From assembly GCA_014925825.1 (NCBI GenBank), contig JACGCK010000037.1:124001-188000 (forward strand): a DNA stretch of 64,000 nucleotides, given 5' to 3'. Both the position numbers and the translations under genes were made by a program. Positions 31,880 to 43,800 of this stretch are shown here, one piece after another. Under the pieces are notes generated by a model. The model searched no databases. It was not told where the DNA came from and saw only the letters and a list, made by a program, of their open reading frames with translations. How positions within the stretch are numbered: the first letter of the stretch is position 1; each line of letters opens with the position of its first letter. The stretch comes from Pholiota molesta. Lineage: Eukaryota; Basidiomycota; Agaricomycetes; Agaricales; Strophariaceae.

Positions 31880-33059
31880 TCACCGATCCCAGTCAATGCT
31901 CTTTTCCAGTACGGCCGTCCTCATATCCGTCTCACTCCCAGAATCCCGATCGCGGCGCGGTGTTCGTTCACCCACGGGTTTACGTCGGCGAGGCGTAGGC
32001 GTAGGCGTAGGCGAACCACTGCGGTCCCGCTGCTTCATCACGATGCCGCCGTCGTCCGAGTTTCCCATGGGCGGCGTCCCGCTCCGCGACCCGCGTCCCC
32101 TCACCGACGAACCGGACGACGACGCCGTGCGCAGCGGGGTCGGAGGCGCGGTCGGGGCGATAGCGGCTGGCGGCCGCTTCCAGAACATGAGCTTCCCGTA
32201 CCACGTCTTCCGGAGCTCGTCGTACTCCTTCACCTCCCGCCGGCGCTCGAACGCGGAGCGGTAGCGCTCGTAGGCTTCGCGGAAGTTCTTGTCCACGCGG
32301 GAGGAGAAGATCAGCTCGCCGCGCGGGTTGGTGGCTGGCGGGATGGTGTGTATGGGCCGCGTGGTGGATGCGGACCTTTGCCGTGCGCGTGGAGAGGGCG
32401 ATGGGGAGCGAGATGCTGTCCGCGATGTGGCGTTGGCGGAGACCTCGTCAGGGCGGGGGAAGAAGAAGGATATGGGGTTCCAGTAGAGTTTAGAACGGAG
32501 TGGCGGTTTCCGCACATTCAAGTACATGTTGAGCGAGCGGAGAGCGCGATTAGCGTGCGGTACGTATCTATAACGGGTATGTCGGCATGGTTAATTGGAG
32601 GATAATGCACGCACATACTTGTTTGCGTATGCGATCTTTTCGGCATACATCCCGCTCGCGAACACAAGAGCAAGTGTGGTAACACTCACAAAAAGAAAGC
32701 CGCTTGCGATGTAGGGGTGGAGGGTTGCGTTCGGATTAGCATCGGGTATGAGTCGTTGCAGGAGCATTCGGTAGGGTATCGAAAGAATTGATGTCTCCGG
32801 TGGCAGAATCACTTCCCATAGCAGAAACGCTATGACAATGAGGAGGTGCAAGAGGAATACTGCAGAAGATATCAGATATCGAGATGACAGGACTGCTGGT
32901 AGTGGGTGAGCACACACGTTGGTACCTGGCCTTACGCCGCTGGAGGTTCGCTGCATTTGTCTTGAGCCGTTCTTCGAAGAGAAGCAGGTCTCTGTAGGTG
33001 GCGCTGTCATTTGGGGGACCGAAAGAGCCTTTGGATGGTGTATTTGAACGCGGGGGCAT
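31880..33059 (-). CDS. SPO7: Spo7-like subunit of the Nem1-Spo7 phosphatase
   Basis: Probable regulatory membrane subunit of the ER/nuclear-envelope Nem1-Spo7 phosphatase, which dephosphorylates the phosphatidate phosphatase Pah1 and so controls lipid and membrane synthesis. ATG 33057-33059 starts MPPRSNTPSKG; then TYRDLLLFEERLK and two membrane segments (LFLLHLLIVIAFLLWEVIL and ASGFLFVSVTTLALVFASGM). After splicing, AYANKYVPHANRALRSLNMYLNVRKPPLRSK-LYWNPISFFFPRP gives the conserved Spo7 C-terminal motif (FFFPRP). The C-terminal ~150 residues are basic and low-complexity (RSGSPTPTPTPRRRKP). Two introns: donor GTGTGT near 32924 and donor GTATGT at 32613-32618 with acceptor at 32568-32569. An ORF upstream of the ATG extends to 33206 but is probably UTR. 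Confidence 0.87.
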
Positions 33060-33793
33060 CGAGTACGACGACGACGACGACAAAGAGAGCCCAGCGTTAT
33101 TTCGGGCTAACACTTCCGACCACGTTCCAAACACGACGAACTGTGAATCTAATACACCAAAACAAAACAAGATAAGATGCAAGTTGTGAATATAACAAGC
33201 CAACAACGAACAACGTTTATGCCTCGTCTCGCTGCTACTGGTTTATTCTGGTCAGTTATTTCATGATAAAAAAAAAATAGCACCCGAGGCCAAGTAATCT
33301 AACAAATTGTGAGTCCACTTGTCTTTCCCGTCATATGCAATGGATTTATTGATCACTTATCCTGACTCTTACACAAGGTGGGTTCAATGATTATGCCTTC
33401 TTCGCGGTGCCCAGATCATGCACCGGCATGGATAGCTACATTGGTTGTCGAGCTGAGGGAGTGCATGAATGGTGAGATACTATCGTGGATGAGTGGCATG
33501 AGCCTGCCTCTGTCGACCCATGAACGACGAAGGGCTCGGCGAGCGGGCCAAATGTTATTTGTTTATGTACACAAATGATAAAGTAGTTTTTAAAAGAGTG
33601 TTTCGAAAGGGTATGTTGTAGTAGGGGAGATCTGATTTGAGGACAGCTGAATAAACTGTTATATGACCAACCGCGCAGTAGTTAAATGGCAAAGAAAGTT
33701 GGCTTGAAGGAGTGGATAAGTATTCGGAGAGGAAAAGAATGGACGACAAAAGAATGTCAGCAGACGGAATTTTGAGGAGAAGAAGAGGTGCTA
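33060..33793. other. Intergenic region
   Basis: About 730 bases between the Spo7-like promoter and the 3' end of the mutase-like gene. AT-rich; a run of nine A near 33268. No gene called. Confidence 0.5.
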
Positions 33794-34703
33794 TTACGCT
33801 CCTCGCCCCATAATCCTAGAAAAGAAGCTACGCTTCTTATTGGATGCCCTTCGCAGGGACCTTCTGAAGGTTCCAGGTGCTTGGCCGTCAATTCCATCGC
33901 ACCCTTGAGACACCGTGCTCGTAATTTTGTGTCCGACGAGAGTCGTAAGGACATCGTAGCTGAGAAATGATCAGTTAAATATGAATACAATGGCATGCGA
34001 GAACAGCCTTACTGGGGAGTATCATCGTCATCATCGTCATCGTCGTCGTCGCCGCCGTCGTCAACGTCGAGATTCTCGAAAAGCGAGTCCATGTCGCCGA
34101 GGTCCTGCATGAGATAAGTTATTTGACAAGACGTGGCAATATCAACATGAACACGCACCCAAATAACAATGATAGCCTGAGTACTGTTCTTCCCAAACTT
34201 TTTCAAGAGATCCGGGACGCAGTCATCATCCGTTTCTTCGTCTGCACCGCTACATGAGGTGAATGAATATTAAATCAATTTCCATCTAGGACTGAATGTT
34301 TGGACAAAGGCTAACCAGGAAGTGTCAACGGTCAGACCGAGCGAGTCCGCAATCGGCGTCGCAGTGGCGATAGTCTCTGCACACTTGCCCGAATCGGGGT
34401 CGAATGGGCATGTTACGACGAGGCCAACGTCAAGAGGCGCAAACAGCTGAAGGCGAAAATGTTATATCAGTTTCGTTCAGTATATCCGTACTGCTACGTC
34501 ATATTAATAGTACCCACCGCAGGAAGGCACGCTTGGGCTCTCTGGGCCCCAACTGGGGTCAGTCCAGGCAGCTGCAGCGACGGCGTCTCAGCGTTCGATA
34601 TGATGTAGATGGTGTTATTGAGTTTTGCAGCGATGGACGACTGAACGGCCAAGGCTAGAGTGACGAAAAGAAGAAAAGAGTGGAAGTAGGTAAGACCCAT
34701 CAT
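33794..34703 (-). CDS. Secreted phosphoglycerate-mutase-like (histidine phosphatase) pseudoenzyme, copy A
   Basis: Divergent member of the fungal secreted phosphoglycerate-mutase-like family. Signal peptide: MMGLTYFHSFLLFVTLALAVQSSIAA. The usual IYLIRHGEKP strand reads IYIISNAETP, so the Arg-His-Gly catalytic triplet is replaced. LTPVGAQRAQACLPALF and LGLTVDTSC are preserved family blocks. The family W-E-H site reads IVIWDLGDMDSL, so the second histidine is missing too. A poly-Asp run (DDGGDDDDDDDDDD) follows. A last exon after donor GTAAGG (ATACTCCCCA|GTAAGG) extends the protein to TAA at 33794-33796; the paralog at 52954 has a matching segment. If that intron is not used, the protein stops at 34009. 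Five exons. Probably a non-catalytic secreted protein. Confidence 0.7.
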
Positions 34704-35517
34704 GGTGGCAGAATGCAGAGAGTGTAAGATGAGCTGAGGGGCTGGATCTTGCGTTTTTGGTTAGCAGGACTATGACATCTTATAAGATTTCTGACATCGC
34801 TGTCAGCCTATATTGCTCATCTGCAGCGAGGGGATTGAGCGGCGAAAAAGGAAATTCCCGAGGGTCTGCCAAGGGTCTGCCGTTTTGTTCGAAAAGAACA
34901 CATCGTATACACACCCGCCGCACGGTTCGCAGACTTTCGAAGGAATATTATGCGAGTAAGGCAGCTTCTAAACCCATTAATCGGCGTTAACGTGGAGTTC
35001 GTTGTAGGTGTTATGAGCAGGACTTGCGATGAGTCGATCTTGATCCGCAACCCAAGGGCATTGTTGTGAACTTGTGCCAAGAATGAGAAGCGAGACCTGA
35101 GAAGAAAAGGCGATTCTTCATCGATACTGAGAAGAGCGGTTCTATTAGGAGGGGCAACTAGCAGCGGTTCCATTGTGCGTGGATGCCAACAGATGGGAAC
35201 TCGTCAATGCTGAGTATGGAAGCGAGACAAGAGCGGGAGGTTACGCGTAGGAGTAAATTCTTCTAAGCCAAGCGCACAATGATAGAACTTCCAAGCCTCC
35301 GTGCGTGAAGTTTATTAAAAGTATGGCCGTTCTTATTCATGCCCATAGTGTCCGTGTCCAGTCCGTATGAGTATATACCCTGTTCGCAACGTTCACAACT
35401 AAATAAGAGAAGTTGGCGATGATATGGGATAATAGAAATACACATGTATGAGCCTACACAGAATATCCAGATGCGAAAAGTTCACAAAAAACCGTATCCA
35501 GAATCAGGAGAACAAGA
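34704..35517. other. Intergenic region
   Basis: About 800 bases holding the promoter of the mutase-like gene and 3' UTR of the protease. No gene recognised. Confidence 0.5.
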
Positions 35518-37511
35518 TCAATGGGAATATGGACGCTGGGAGTTCCCTGCAAACTCTTCATCCTGGTGGTCAAACCCATTCTTCACGGGCACGTAGGTGG
35601 GAGGGGAGGTCCGAGTGGATCTCCTTGACGTTCCTCGACGTACACAGGTGAAGATGGCGAAGATGACGAGCGCGATTGTCAGGAGAAGATTGCCCGCAAG
35701 CAAGCAGACGATGAGGAGGCCGTAACGCTTGATGATCGAGTCGTCAATTGAAACGAGGCCATCGCTATTGACGGCGACCAAGCTGTTCCCGGCACCTGCG
35801 GCAGCGGTTGGGTTAACTGGGGAGCCTGTTGACGTGGGGAGAGCAGGTGTTGTCCCTGAAGATCCTGGCGTTGCCAGCAGCACAGCGACAAGGTCCGCTG
35901 GAGACATCTCGGGAGGTAGCGTAGCCATCGTTTGGCCACGAATGGTAGTAACTTGTGTAACGGCTTTGGCGGGGTCTGTCTTGGAAAAGAGCTGCATGTA
36001 CGGTTCTCCCTCAGAACCGTCCGGAAGAGTATCGCCGAAGTCGAAACTAGTAGCCGCATTAAGTTAGCAAAACTGCAGCAAAGGAAGAGGAAAAGACATA
36101 CACAGAGTAAACGTTTCGAAGGAAGGTATCTCCCAGTGAGATATCGAAGGCGCCTTCACCCCAGTTATCGGCACCCGTGAACGAAGAAACGCACGCGATG
36201 TAATCCTTTCCATCCACGGAAAACGGCTGGCTGATGGTACTCAGATCCAGAGGATGGATTGGGTAGTTCTCGGACCTGTGTTTTTCCTTGAGTTTTATAG
36301 ACAGCTGGCATATGATAATGTACTCACGCAAAGGTGGCTTGAACACTCGTTGTCGTATTGCAAGGGATAATCCACACGTGCGTTTGCTGCGAAGGATCAT
36401 TGTACACGGCGGATCCCGGGACACGCGAGTAGATGGCATCGAACAACGCAACTGGGAAGATGGAAGTGGGATCGCCGGTATCGAGAAGGGCCTGAGCCTG
36501 GCCGTTGGGTACGTCGGAAATATTCGATTGCAGAGGAATAGCCACCCCATCGACAAGGATGCCTTCGAGGAGCGTGGTCCACCGATCTCCTCCTTTTGGG
36601 TACTGAGGAAGTTTGGTTTCATTGGCGACACCGGTGAAGCGATCATCATACTCTCCAATGGTAAACGAGCCACCAGTCGTGTCCTCCAAATCGCCGGTGC
36701 GCGCGAGGTTGAGACCGATAAAGTTGGGCTTCGTTGGGTCTTGAGCGAAGATGTTGCGCAGAACAGAGCGGCCCCAAGTGGCATCAGGTCCATAGATGCT
36801 TTTGATTTCCTGGTTGATTGGAGACGCGCTGGAGAAGTCAAAGCTGAGACCCATGAGACCGTAGATGCCATTTTCTTGAAGTCCTCCGATTGTTGCCGTG
36901 GTGGCGCTCATGAATGCTTGTCGCTCGACGTTGTATGGGCCAAAGGTAAAAGGCGATACACCAATGGTTCCTTCAGTTCCATAGGAACCATCTCCATATA
37001 GGAGTTGCAGAGGTATCCCAGTATCGTTAAATGTACCGAGACCTCCAGGTGGAATTACCCTAAGGCGTGTTTGTTAGCTGTCTTCAAAACTGGATGGACG
37101 ACGGAAGGTTACCAAAGGTCTGTACTTCCTGTATCGAGGGCGACTTGAACCTCTACGTAGCTCTGGTCAGCAGGAGGAGCTAGAGTCCAAGGAACGAAAA
37201 AGAGTCGACTCACCAACACCGTTGATGGTGATGTTCGTGACATACTAAGGAAAAAAACGATAGAAATGGCTCCAGAGCTCAGAGACTGGTACAGGATGCA
37301 GAAAGTAAAGACTTACCCGGAAATCACCAATGTTTCCGAGGCTCTGCTCGTCAGAACCAGCCTGGCCAAAAGAATATTTTGTGGCACGAAATGGGGAGGT
37401 GATTGAAGCTCCACGATAGGCGCGACGTTCGAATGGCACGTTCAATGCATGCGTTGTCGCAACAGAGAGAATACATAATAGGCAAGCGAGCTTGGAAGAG
37501 AATATGGCCAT
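35518..37511 (-). CDS. Pepsin-like aspartic protease (A1) with C-terminal transmembrane helix
   Basis: Secreted or surface-bound endopeptidase. ATG 37509-37511 starts a signal peptide (MAIFSSKLACLLCILSVATTHA); upstream frame only has GTG. The first catalytic motif reads VALDTGSTDLW and spans an intron donor; the flap region reads LLYGDGSYGTEGTIG; the second catalytic motif is ALLDTGDPTSIFP. A disulfide pair is plausible (IIPC, DYIAC). FDISLGDTFLRNVYSVFDFG is the family's C-lobe motif. After a Thr/Pro/Ala linker a membrane helix follows (YGLLIVCLLAGNLLLTIALVIFAIF) with a cysteine and basic tail, so the enzyme is membrane-tethered, cytoplasmic tail of ~45 residues. Several introns, e.g. around 36060-36105, 36276-36328 and near 37050-37110. 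Both DTG motifs intact; should be active. Confidence 0.9.
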
Positions 37512-38420
37512 TGGAAAGGGAAACCTCTTCACGACAGAGGAACAGGCAGAGCAGGCCAGCTGTAAGGAATACAGGGAGTGGGTGCGGCCAAAGCATGCTA
37601 GAACACTATATTTATATCCGTGAAATGCACTGCCCGTCCACCACTAGCAGGTTCATTTGAAGGGATGCGCAAAAAACGTTTTCCCTGTTACTTATCCGAA
37701 AGCAGACGACATCCTTCCTTTAAAACGGGTAATTGGCACATAAGTACTTCGCGCCGATTCTCGTTCAGCGCTCAGCAGCAATCATAGCGTTTCTATGCGC
37801 GCACCAGACGCGCCGGCACTGGGGACTGATAATTCTTCAGTTTGACGAATTCCGAGAGTCAGCGAAGAGTGAGAGGTGTGGTACGCTGCAGGGAAGTTGT
37901 CGCTTCTGTCCAAGGTTTGAACATAGCCATGGTTTGATGGTGGTGGTTTGTTTCAACTTTCCAGTGAGCGACAGGTCCACGGGTCGTCGCAACGTTCCCA
38001 CGGCTCTGTTCCAGTCCTCCCAGGACAGCCTTGAGACCAAGGCCAACAGTGAGCCAAGCCTATTGCCGCAGCCAATTCTTAAATCCCCTGCTCTTGACAT
38101 CTTGATTCGGTCAATGGATAATATCTGGATAATATCATACATCTTTTATTTTCTGTACCGCCTCGACAGTTATTAAACGGAGGCGAACATCACACTAAAT
38201 ACTTTCCCGAATCGTGCTCTCTATTCACGCCGAATCCACGCATATCGTGCCAGCAATGAGGCTTGAACATTTGATTTCAACCGTCATCGCCGTTATTAAC
38301 AAGGACACGATTTATCTCTCTGGCTGAATCGCCATTCAACACCGACGATGAATGCAAAAATAAAAAGGCCCCAGGAAATCATGTTAATGCTTACAAAATT
38401 CCCAAATACTGCCCATGGAT
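37512..38420. other. Intergenic region
   Basis: About 900 bases: protease promoter, then 3' region of the beta-lactamase-fold gene. ORF 37733-38176 has no motif and is not called. Confidence 0.5.
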
Positions 38421-40198
38421 CTAGTCCACGCCTGAACTCGACAGACCAGCATACAGCGTCTTCTCGAACTCAGCATACAACCCCAACTCTTCCCGCTCCA
38501 AAAAGGGAAGCACCTGCGTCCCAAACACCCCCGCCACGCCCGTCGCTAGATCTATAAAGTGGTACGTGCCCATCCACCCCATCCCTAAGTACCATCCCAA
38601 TCCAAACAAAAAACACAGCACAATCACAATCAGCCGCGGTACAGCCAAAAACGCGAGGCAGCGAACAAGAACGGTATAAGGATGACGCACAGAATGCCGT
38701 GCCCCCCCTCCGTCTCCCCACCCAATCAGACGTGCAGACCGCCGTCGCCTGGCCCCACTGGAACCCACCGGGACTCGAAGGCATGGTCGGGTCCATGGCG
38801 CCCATCATCCCCGCGAGCGACGCGGCCCCCGCGGCGCTCAGCGTACCCGTGAATAGCGCCTGCACGGTCCGCGGGCTGCAGACCGGGTTTGGGTGCACGG
38901 CCGTGCCCGCTGTCGAGGGGGTTCAGTTGTCGTGTTAGCGGGAAGAAGCGTGCGTGGAGATGGGGCCGTACCGTGGATTTGGAGCAGGTGGCGCAGGAGG
39001 GTGAGGTAGTCCCTCAAAGAGGAATAGAGCCCTGCGCCTCCGAGGAGGCGTCTGACTGGCGGAAAAAGGAGATTCAATGATGGTTCGGGGAATGGGTGGA
39101 GAGACGGAAGACCTTTTTCGGGGTCGTCTTGCCCGACTAACGCTTCCCCGCCGCGTAGTTTGAGTTGGCCGTGACGCCGGCGTGTGAGGTGCACGTAGCG
39201 TTGCTTTAGGTCGGGAGTGAGGTAGAATGATGTCTTCATCCCTAAGGGACCGAAGATGTTGGTTTTGCTGAGTGGGCGCGGGATTTATTTGGGTGTGGAT
39301 GGGTAGCGCGGATGGATGGACGTACAAATAGGTCTCCAGGCTCTGACCGGAGACGGTCTCGATGATGAAGCCGAGGATATCGGAACCCCAACCATACGCG
39401 ACTGGAATCAGAATCGTTAATACGGATCGTCAGAGCAGGAAACGCCAACTCAACAATCTGTGCCTGGTTCGAATTTTAGAGGGACGCCAGGAAGATCTCC
39501 CTAAAGCGAACATCGAACCGCATTCCAGTCGATGAGGGGAAAGTACATCAACTCTGAGATATCCAGCTAGCACACCTTGATCAAGGCGAGAAATTCAGAA
39601 ACGGGATTTTCTTTGCTATGAGGAGCCGCATACGCATCCAGCTGTTTATCCGGCGCCGCGCCTTTCATCGGATAGAACAGCCCGCTCGTAGAGTTGAGCA
39701 GATGTCTGATTCGAATCGGGTTCACAGCCGGTCTATACGAGACTGGGTCCGCCATCTCATCGTCGACGATGACTGGATTTGCGAGTTCGGGCAGATAATG
39801 GGCAGCAGGTGTATCGAGGTGCATGGAGCCTTGCTCCAGGAGTTTGAGGGCTGCTATCTGGATTGTTGATGGAATATGAGCGCCCAAGTGTTACCTGCCT
39901 GAGAACGAACGGGGGAGTACGCACATGTGTGATCAGTTTCGTCTGGCTGCAGATGCAGAATACACTATCCGCGCCCACTTCTCCGCTGGATGGATCGTCG
40001 ACGACGTGATAACCCCCTCCATTGAAGTATAGCTCCCCGTCGGCGGAGGCGGCGCCGAAGACGAAACCGGGGATCTTCTTCCGTTCGACGATCTTAGCCT
40101 GCAGTTGCATATTGAGCGTCAGGCAATGAGGTTCAGAATGGGTTTCTCACTATGAGAGCATCCAGAGATTCTTTGCCGCTAGCGGACAGTGCGATCAT
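38421..40198 (-). CDS. Beta-lactamase-fold serine hydrolase (LovD-like)
   Basis: Intracellular-looking serine hydrolase of the beta-lactamase/transpeptidase fold that includes fungal LovD-type acyltransferases; substrate unknown. ATG 40196-40198 gives MIALSASGKESLDAL. Active-site Ser-x-x-Lys is SQTK (in FCICSQTKLITH). RHLLNSTSGL and PGTDFAYGWGSDILGFIIE give the Tyr-containing motif; the last regions include MGTYHFIDLATGVAGVFGTQVLPF, similar to the family's C-terminal HTG-like region. About seven introns; splicing across 39470-39424, donor GTACGT with acceptor ACTCAG, and around 38615-38690 restores one frame throughout. An upstream ATG near 40341 (MTNLALG) could provide an alternative first exon. 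No signal peptide seen. No disruption. Confidence 0.82.
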
Positions 40199-40873
40199 GA
40201 TTAGATGGGTTGTGGCTGGGTGACGGTGATTAGATTCAGAAGGGGCAAGGATTCGTAGCTGTCATGACGTCCTCTCCGGCGTTAGGTAATTCATGTAAGC
40301 AGCGATGATCAGAAGGAACTTTACCGAGTGCGAGGTTTGTCATTTTGAAGGACTACTTTGCGCGCGTGGAATCTGATTTATAGCTCCTGCCATTGTCCTG
40401 CAAAGTCCATTGAGGAGTATGTACTCAAGTACTTGAGGGGTATCTGAGACCGTTCTAGTACCTGCATAGGCTTGCGAACACCTCGAGAGTCAGAGGACAA
40501 TTTGTGCTGTTCTGTGGAAGGGTTGTGTAAAACCGCAGCATCAGATGTTAATTTTTGAAAAGGAGTTGGGCAACGACGACGGCGACGACGACGAAATTGT
40601 TTGGGACGAATCGGCATACGCTCGGCATGGAATTCCTCTGACAGAATCAGCTGATGACGAGACGAATACCGAAACCTAAAAATACACCTCGTGTTCTGCG
40701 CGTGTTGGGTCTGGCTGCAACGTTGGCACGGTTCTACAGCCTGCTGGCCTCGTCTCTTTCGGTATTTCTCTCCTCTCCCTCCCTTTCCTTTTCTTTCTAA
40801 CCACCTCTCCTATCTCCGTTCCGCTAGGTATCTGCGAAGTGTGGTATACCCCAGAGGAACATACAACACTGCA
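40199..40873. other. Divergent promoter region
   Basis: About 670 bases between the divergent hydrolase and membrane-protein genes. A pyrimidine-rich stretch at 40760-40800 (TCTCCTCTCCCTCCC...) is the likely leader of the plus-strand gene. Confidence 0.55.
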
Positions 40874-43800
40874 ATGGCCGCGACGTACGTCTGTCTCCTC
40901 CTTCCTTCGCAGCTCTCCTTTCCTAACCAGCCTGTTACCCATTGACTCCTATTACACCTCATGCATTCCAGTACCGCTCCGTTCGGTGTCCTGCCAGTAC
41001 TGACATACGCGCTCGCCGCCCTCCTCCTCGTCTACCTCGGCCTGCGCCTCGCGCGGCACCTCAAGTCCCGCCACCCCTCCGCCCTGCCGAAGCCGGTCTC
41101 TGGCGGCGCCTCCTCGAAAAGCCTGAACCTGCTAGGCGGCGCACGCAGCACGGCGTCGGGCTGGCGCCGGTGGTCCCAGTCCCTGCCGCTCCCCGCCCTC
41201 CCGCAGGTCAGGGTCCCGTGGGTCCGGATCCCCAGCCTCAGCGAGAGCGGGGTGGGTGACAAGGGGGCGGCGGGTGTGGGTGCGGCACAGGCGCAGGGGA
41301 AGACGAAGAACGGGAAGAACCTGGCGATCGACCTGCTGCCGACCACGGGCCTGCCGCCGCCGCCGTCGAGCGCGCCGATATTCGCGCCGACGCCGACGCG
41401 CGCCAGTACGCCGGCTCTCCGCCATGGCCACCCTCACCAGCACCAGCAGCTCGTGGATATAAGCTCGCCGCCGTCCACGCCCGGCCTCACCACCGCCTCC
41501 ACCCCTTGTCCGGCGCACGCTTCCCCGGCTCCGCGCGCACGCCCTCGCCGCCGCACTTCGTACCGCACGGTACCGGGTACCCGCTCAAAGCGCTCTACAC
41601 CCCCCAACCCGCCATCCACCCCACAGCGCCGAAATCCGCGCACTCGCCGCCGCACCACCACCACCACGCGCGCGCGCCGTCCCCGCACGCGCTGCTCGCG
41701 ACGACCGCCCCGGTGAAGCAGAAGCGCAGCCGCAGCCTCGGCGGCGTGCCCGTGCGCCGGCTGTCTGGCGGCGCCGGCGCCGGCGCCGGCTCCTCGTCCT
41801 TGAGGAATGCGGTGGAGCTGGGGGACGGGTCCGTGGAGCTGGGCGTGCTTGGGGGGATGAGGGCGGGGAGGGGGAAGGGCGAGGAGCAGCTCCTGATCGA
41901 TTTCTCGTCGTCGTCTGGGTTCGGGGTAGGCGCGGACGAGCTGGACGACCCGTTCGTGTCCCCCGCGGCGTCGGACATCGGCGTGCTCTCGCTGAACCAG
42001 CCACCGTCGGCGGCGCTGTACACGGCGTATGCGTCCGCGGGGCCGTACGCGCATTCCGGGTACAAGGTCGCCGTGCCGCCTGTGGTCCCCGCGGCGACGG
42101 CGGGGATGGGGGCGACGACAACCATGCCGCTGCGCGTCGACGCGCGCCAGGTCGGGCGGCACGTTCCCCTTGTGGATCTGTCCGACGCGGAGACGCCTGT
42201 TAGTGAGAAGGCGCGTGTGCCGACGTCGAGCTTTGACGAGGATGGGTGGAAGTGGTTCGGGGCTGGGTCTGGGCCTGGCCTGAGCGCCACCGCCGCTGCT
42301 GCTGCTGCTGCTGCCGTAGTATCGAAGACGGGTGTGATGATGGCGAAAGCAAGCGGGAGACGAGAGGAGAAGACGGAGAGGTTGGTCGACATCGACGACG
42401 ACGTGCCTGGTGCGTCTGAGCTGGTCTCGGACACGCGCGTGCAGGCTGTGCGCGCAGTACCTCACCTACACGAGAACGCGACGAGCAGCGAGCTGCCGCT
42501 CGTTGACATCGACACGTCAAACGAGAAAGAAGGCGTGCTGATCGACGTCGGCTTCGACGACGAAGACGCAGACGAAGAACGCTGGGCGCGCCAGACGCAC
42601 CCGCTGCACGGCCTGCAATCCACAGCCCAACCCCGCCTCCGCGTCTACCCAGCAGAAAACGCCAACGACAACACGCACACCCACGACACCGCCCACCTCC
42701 ACGACCCCAGAAACGACCTCCACGCACCCAAACCCATGCACGCCGCCGCGCGCCCCAAATCGAGAACCCCGACGCGCCCATGCGCATGCGCATCCGCGCC
42801 CCGTCGCCCGTCGTGGCGCCGTCTACGCCCGCGCTGGAGCCGGAGCGTGTTGCTGGGTCGGACGGGTTTGCGGGTGCGCGTGCTGGAGGTGGAGGTGGTG
42901 GTGCGGCGGCGTGGGGGTGGGACGACCCGTGGAGCGGGCACCGCGTCGCCCCCGCCGCGCGCGCCCAGAACGCGGACGTCGTCATCGCGCTCGAGCTCGA
43001 CGCCCGCGCGGAGACCGTGGTGATCCACGGACACGAAGCGCACGCTCCCCCGGCGGACGGCGAACTTGAAGCGTACCACGCCAGCGGCGGCGGAGACGCT
43101 GGCGGAGGAGAGGGAGAGGGAGGGGCGATTGTGGAGAACAGCCCCGCGGGGCTGCTGAGCGCCACCGTGCTCGACGAGGACGAGGACGACGCGCGCGTGC
43201 CTGCGCTGGACCTGGAGGCGTTGGACCTGGCGGCGTTCGTGCCGTTCGAGGCGCCCGCGCCCGCGGACGGCGGCGCAGGCGCAGGCGAACGCGAGCGCGC
43301 GGACCGGGGCGGCTTCGCGCCTGGTGTTAGTGGCGTCGACCAGGAGGCGCAGGCGCAGGACGACGAGGAGGAGGAGGTGACGCCGACGCCGACGCCCGCG
43401 TCGGGCCATGCGGAGCTGCCGCCCGCGGCGCTGCTGCACGAAATCATTTTGGCCGACGGACAAGCCTCCGACAGGACCACGGAAGTGTTCTACCCTGACC
43501 CCGAGCTCGCGCAGCTCGACGACGCCTGGACGCCGTCCCCCGGCTTCGACCACGCGTCCAGCGAAACCCATGTGCGCTCACGAGAGCAGCAAGAGGAGGA
43601 GGCGCTCTTCCCGGACCCCGACCTGCTGCCCCTCCCGCTCGCCGGCGCGGCGAATAATATCGAAAGCGAAAGCGAGAGCGTGCGAGAGACGCTTGAGGAA
43701 GTGCGCAGCCAGCTCCGCGCGATCGCCGGGAAAGGACGCCCCAGCACGCCGCCGGCGCTGTCGCAGACGCCCACGCCGCCTGCGTCCCCGCCGCCCTTGC

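Noticed and set aside
36288..37001. Plus-strand ORF of 237 residues
   Set aside because: Antisense to the aspartic protease exon carrying the second DTG motif.
38470..38898. Apparent frame change in the beta-lactamase-fold gene
   Set aside because: An intron with donor GTGCGT and acceptor TACTTAG joins GGTAF to MGWMGTYHF in phase, so no disruption is needed.
41434..43571. Several minus-strand ORFs of 300-426 residues
   Set aside because: They are antisense to the unknown membrane protein, Arg/Ala-rich and with no motif; GC-rich DNA leaves all frames open.
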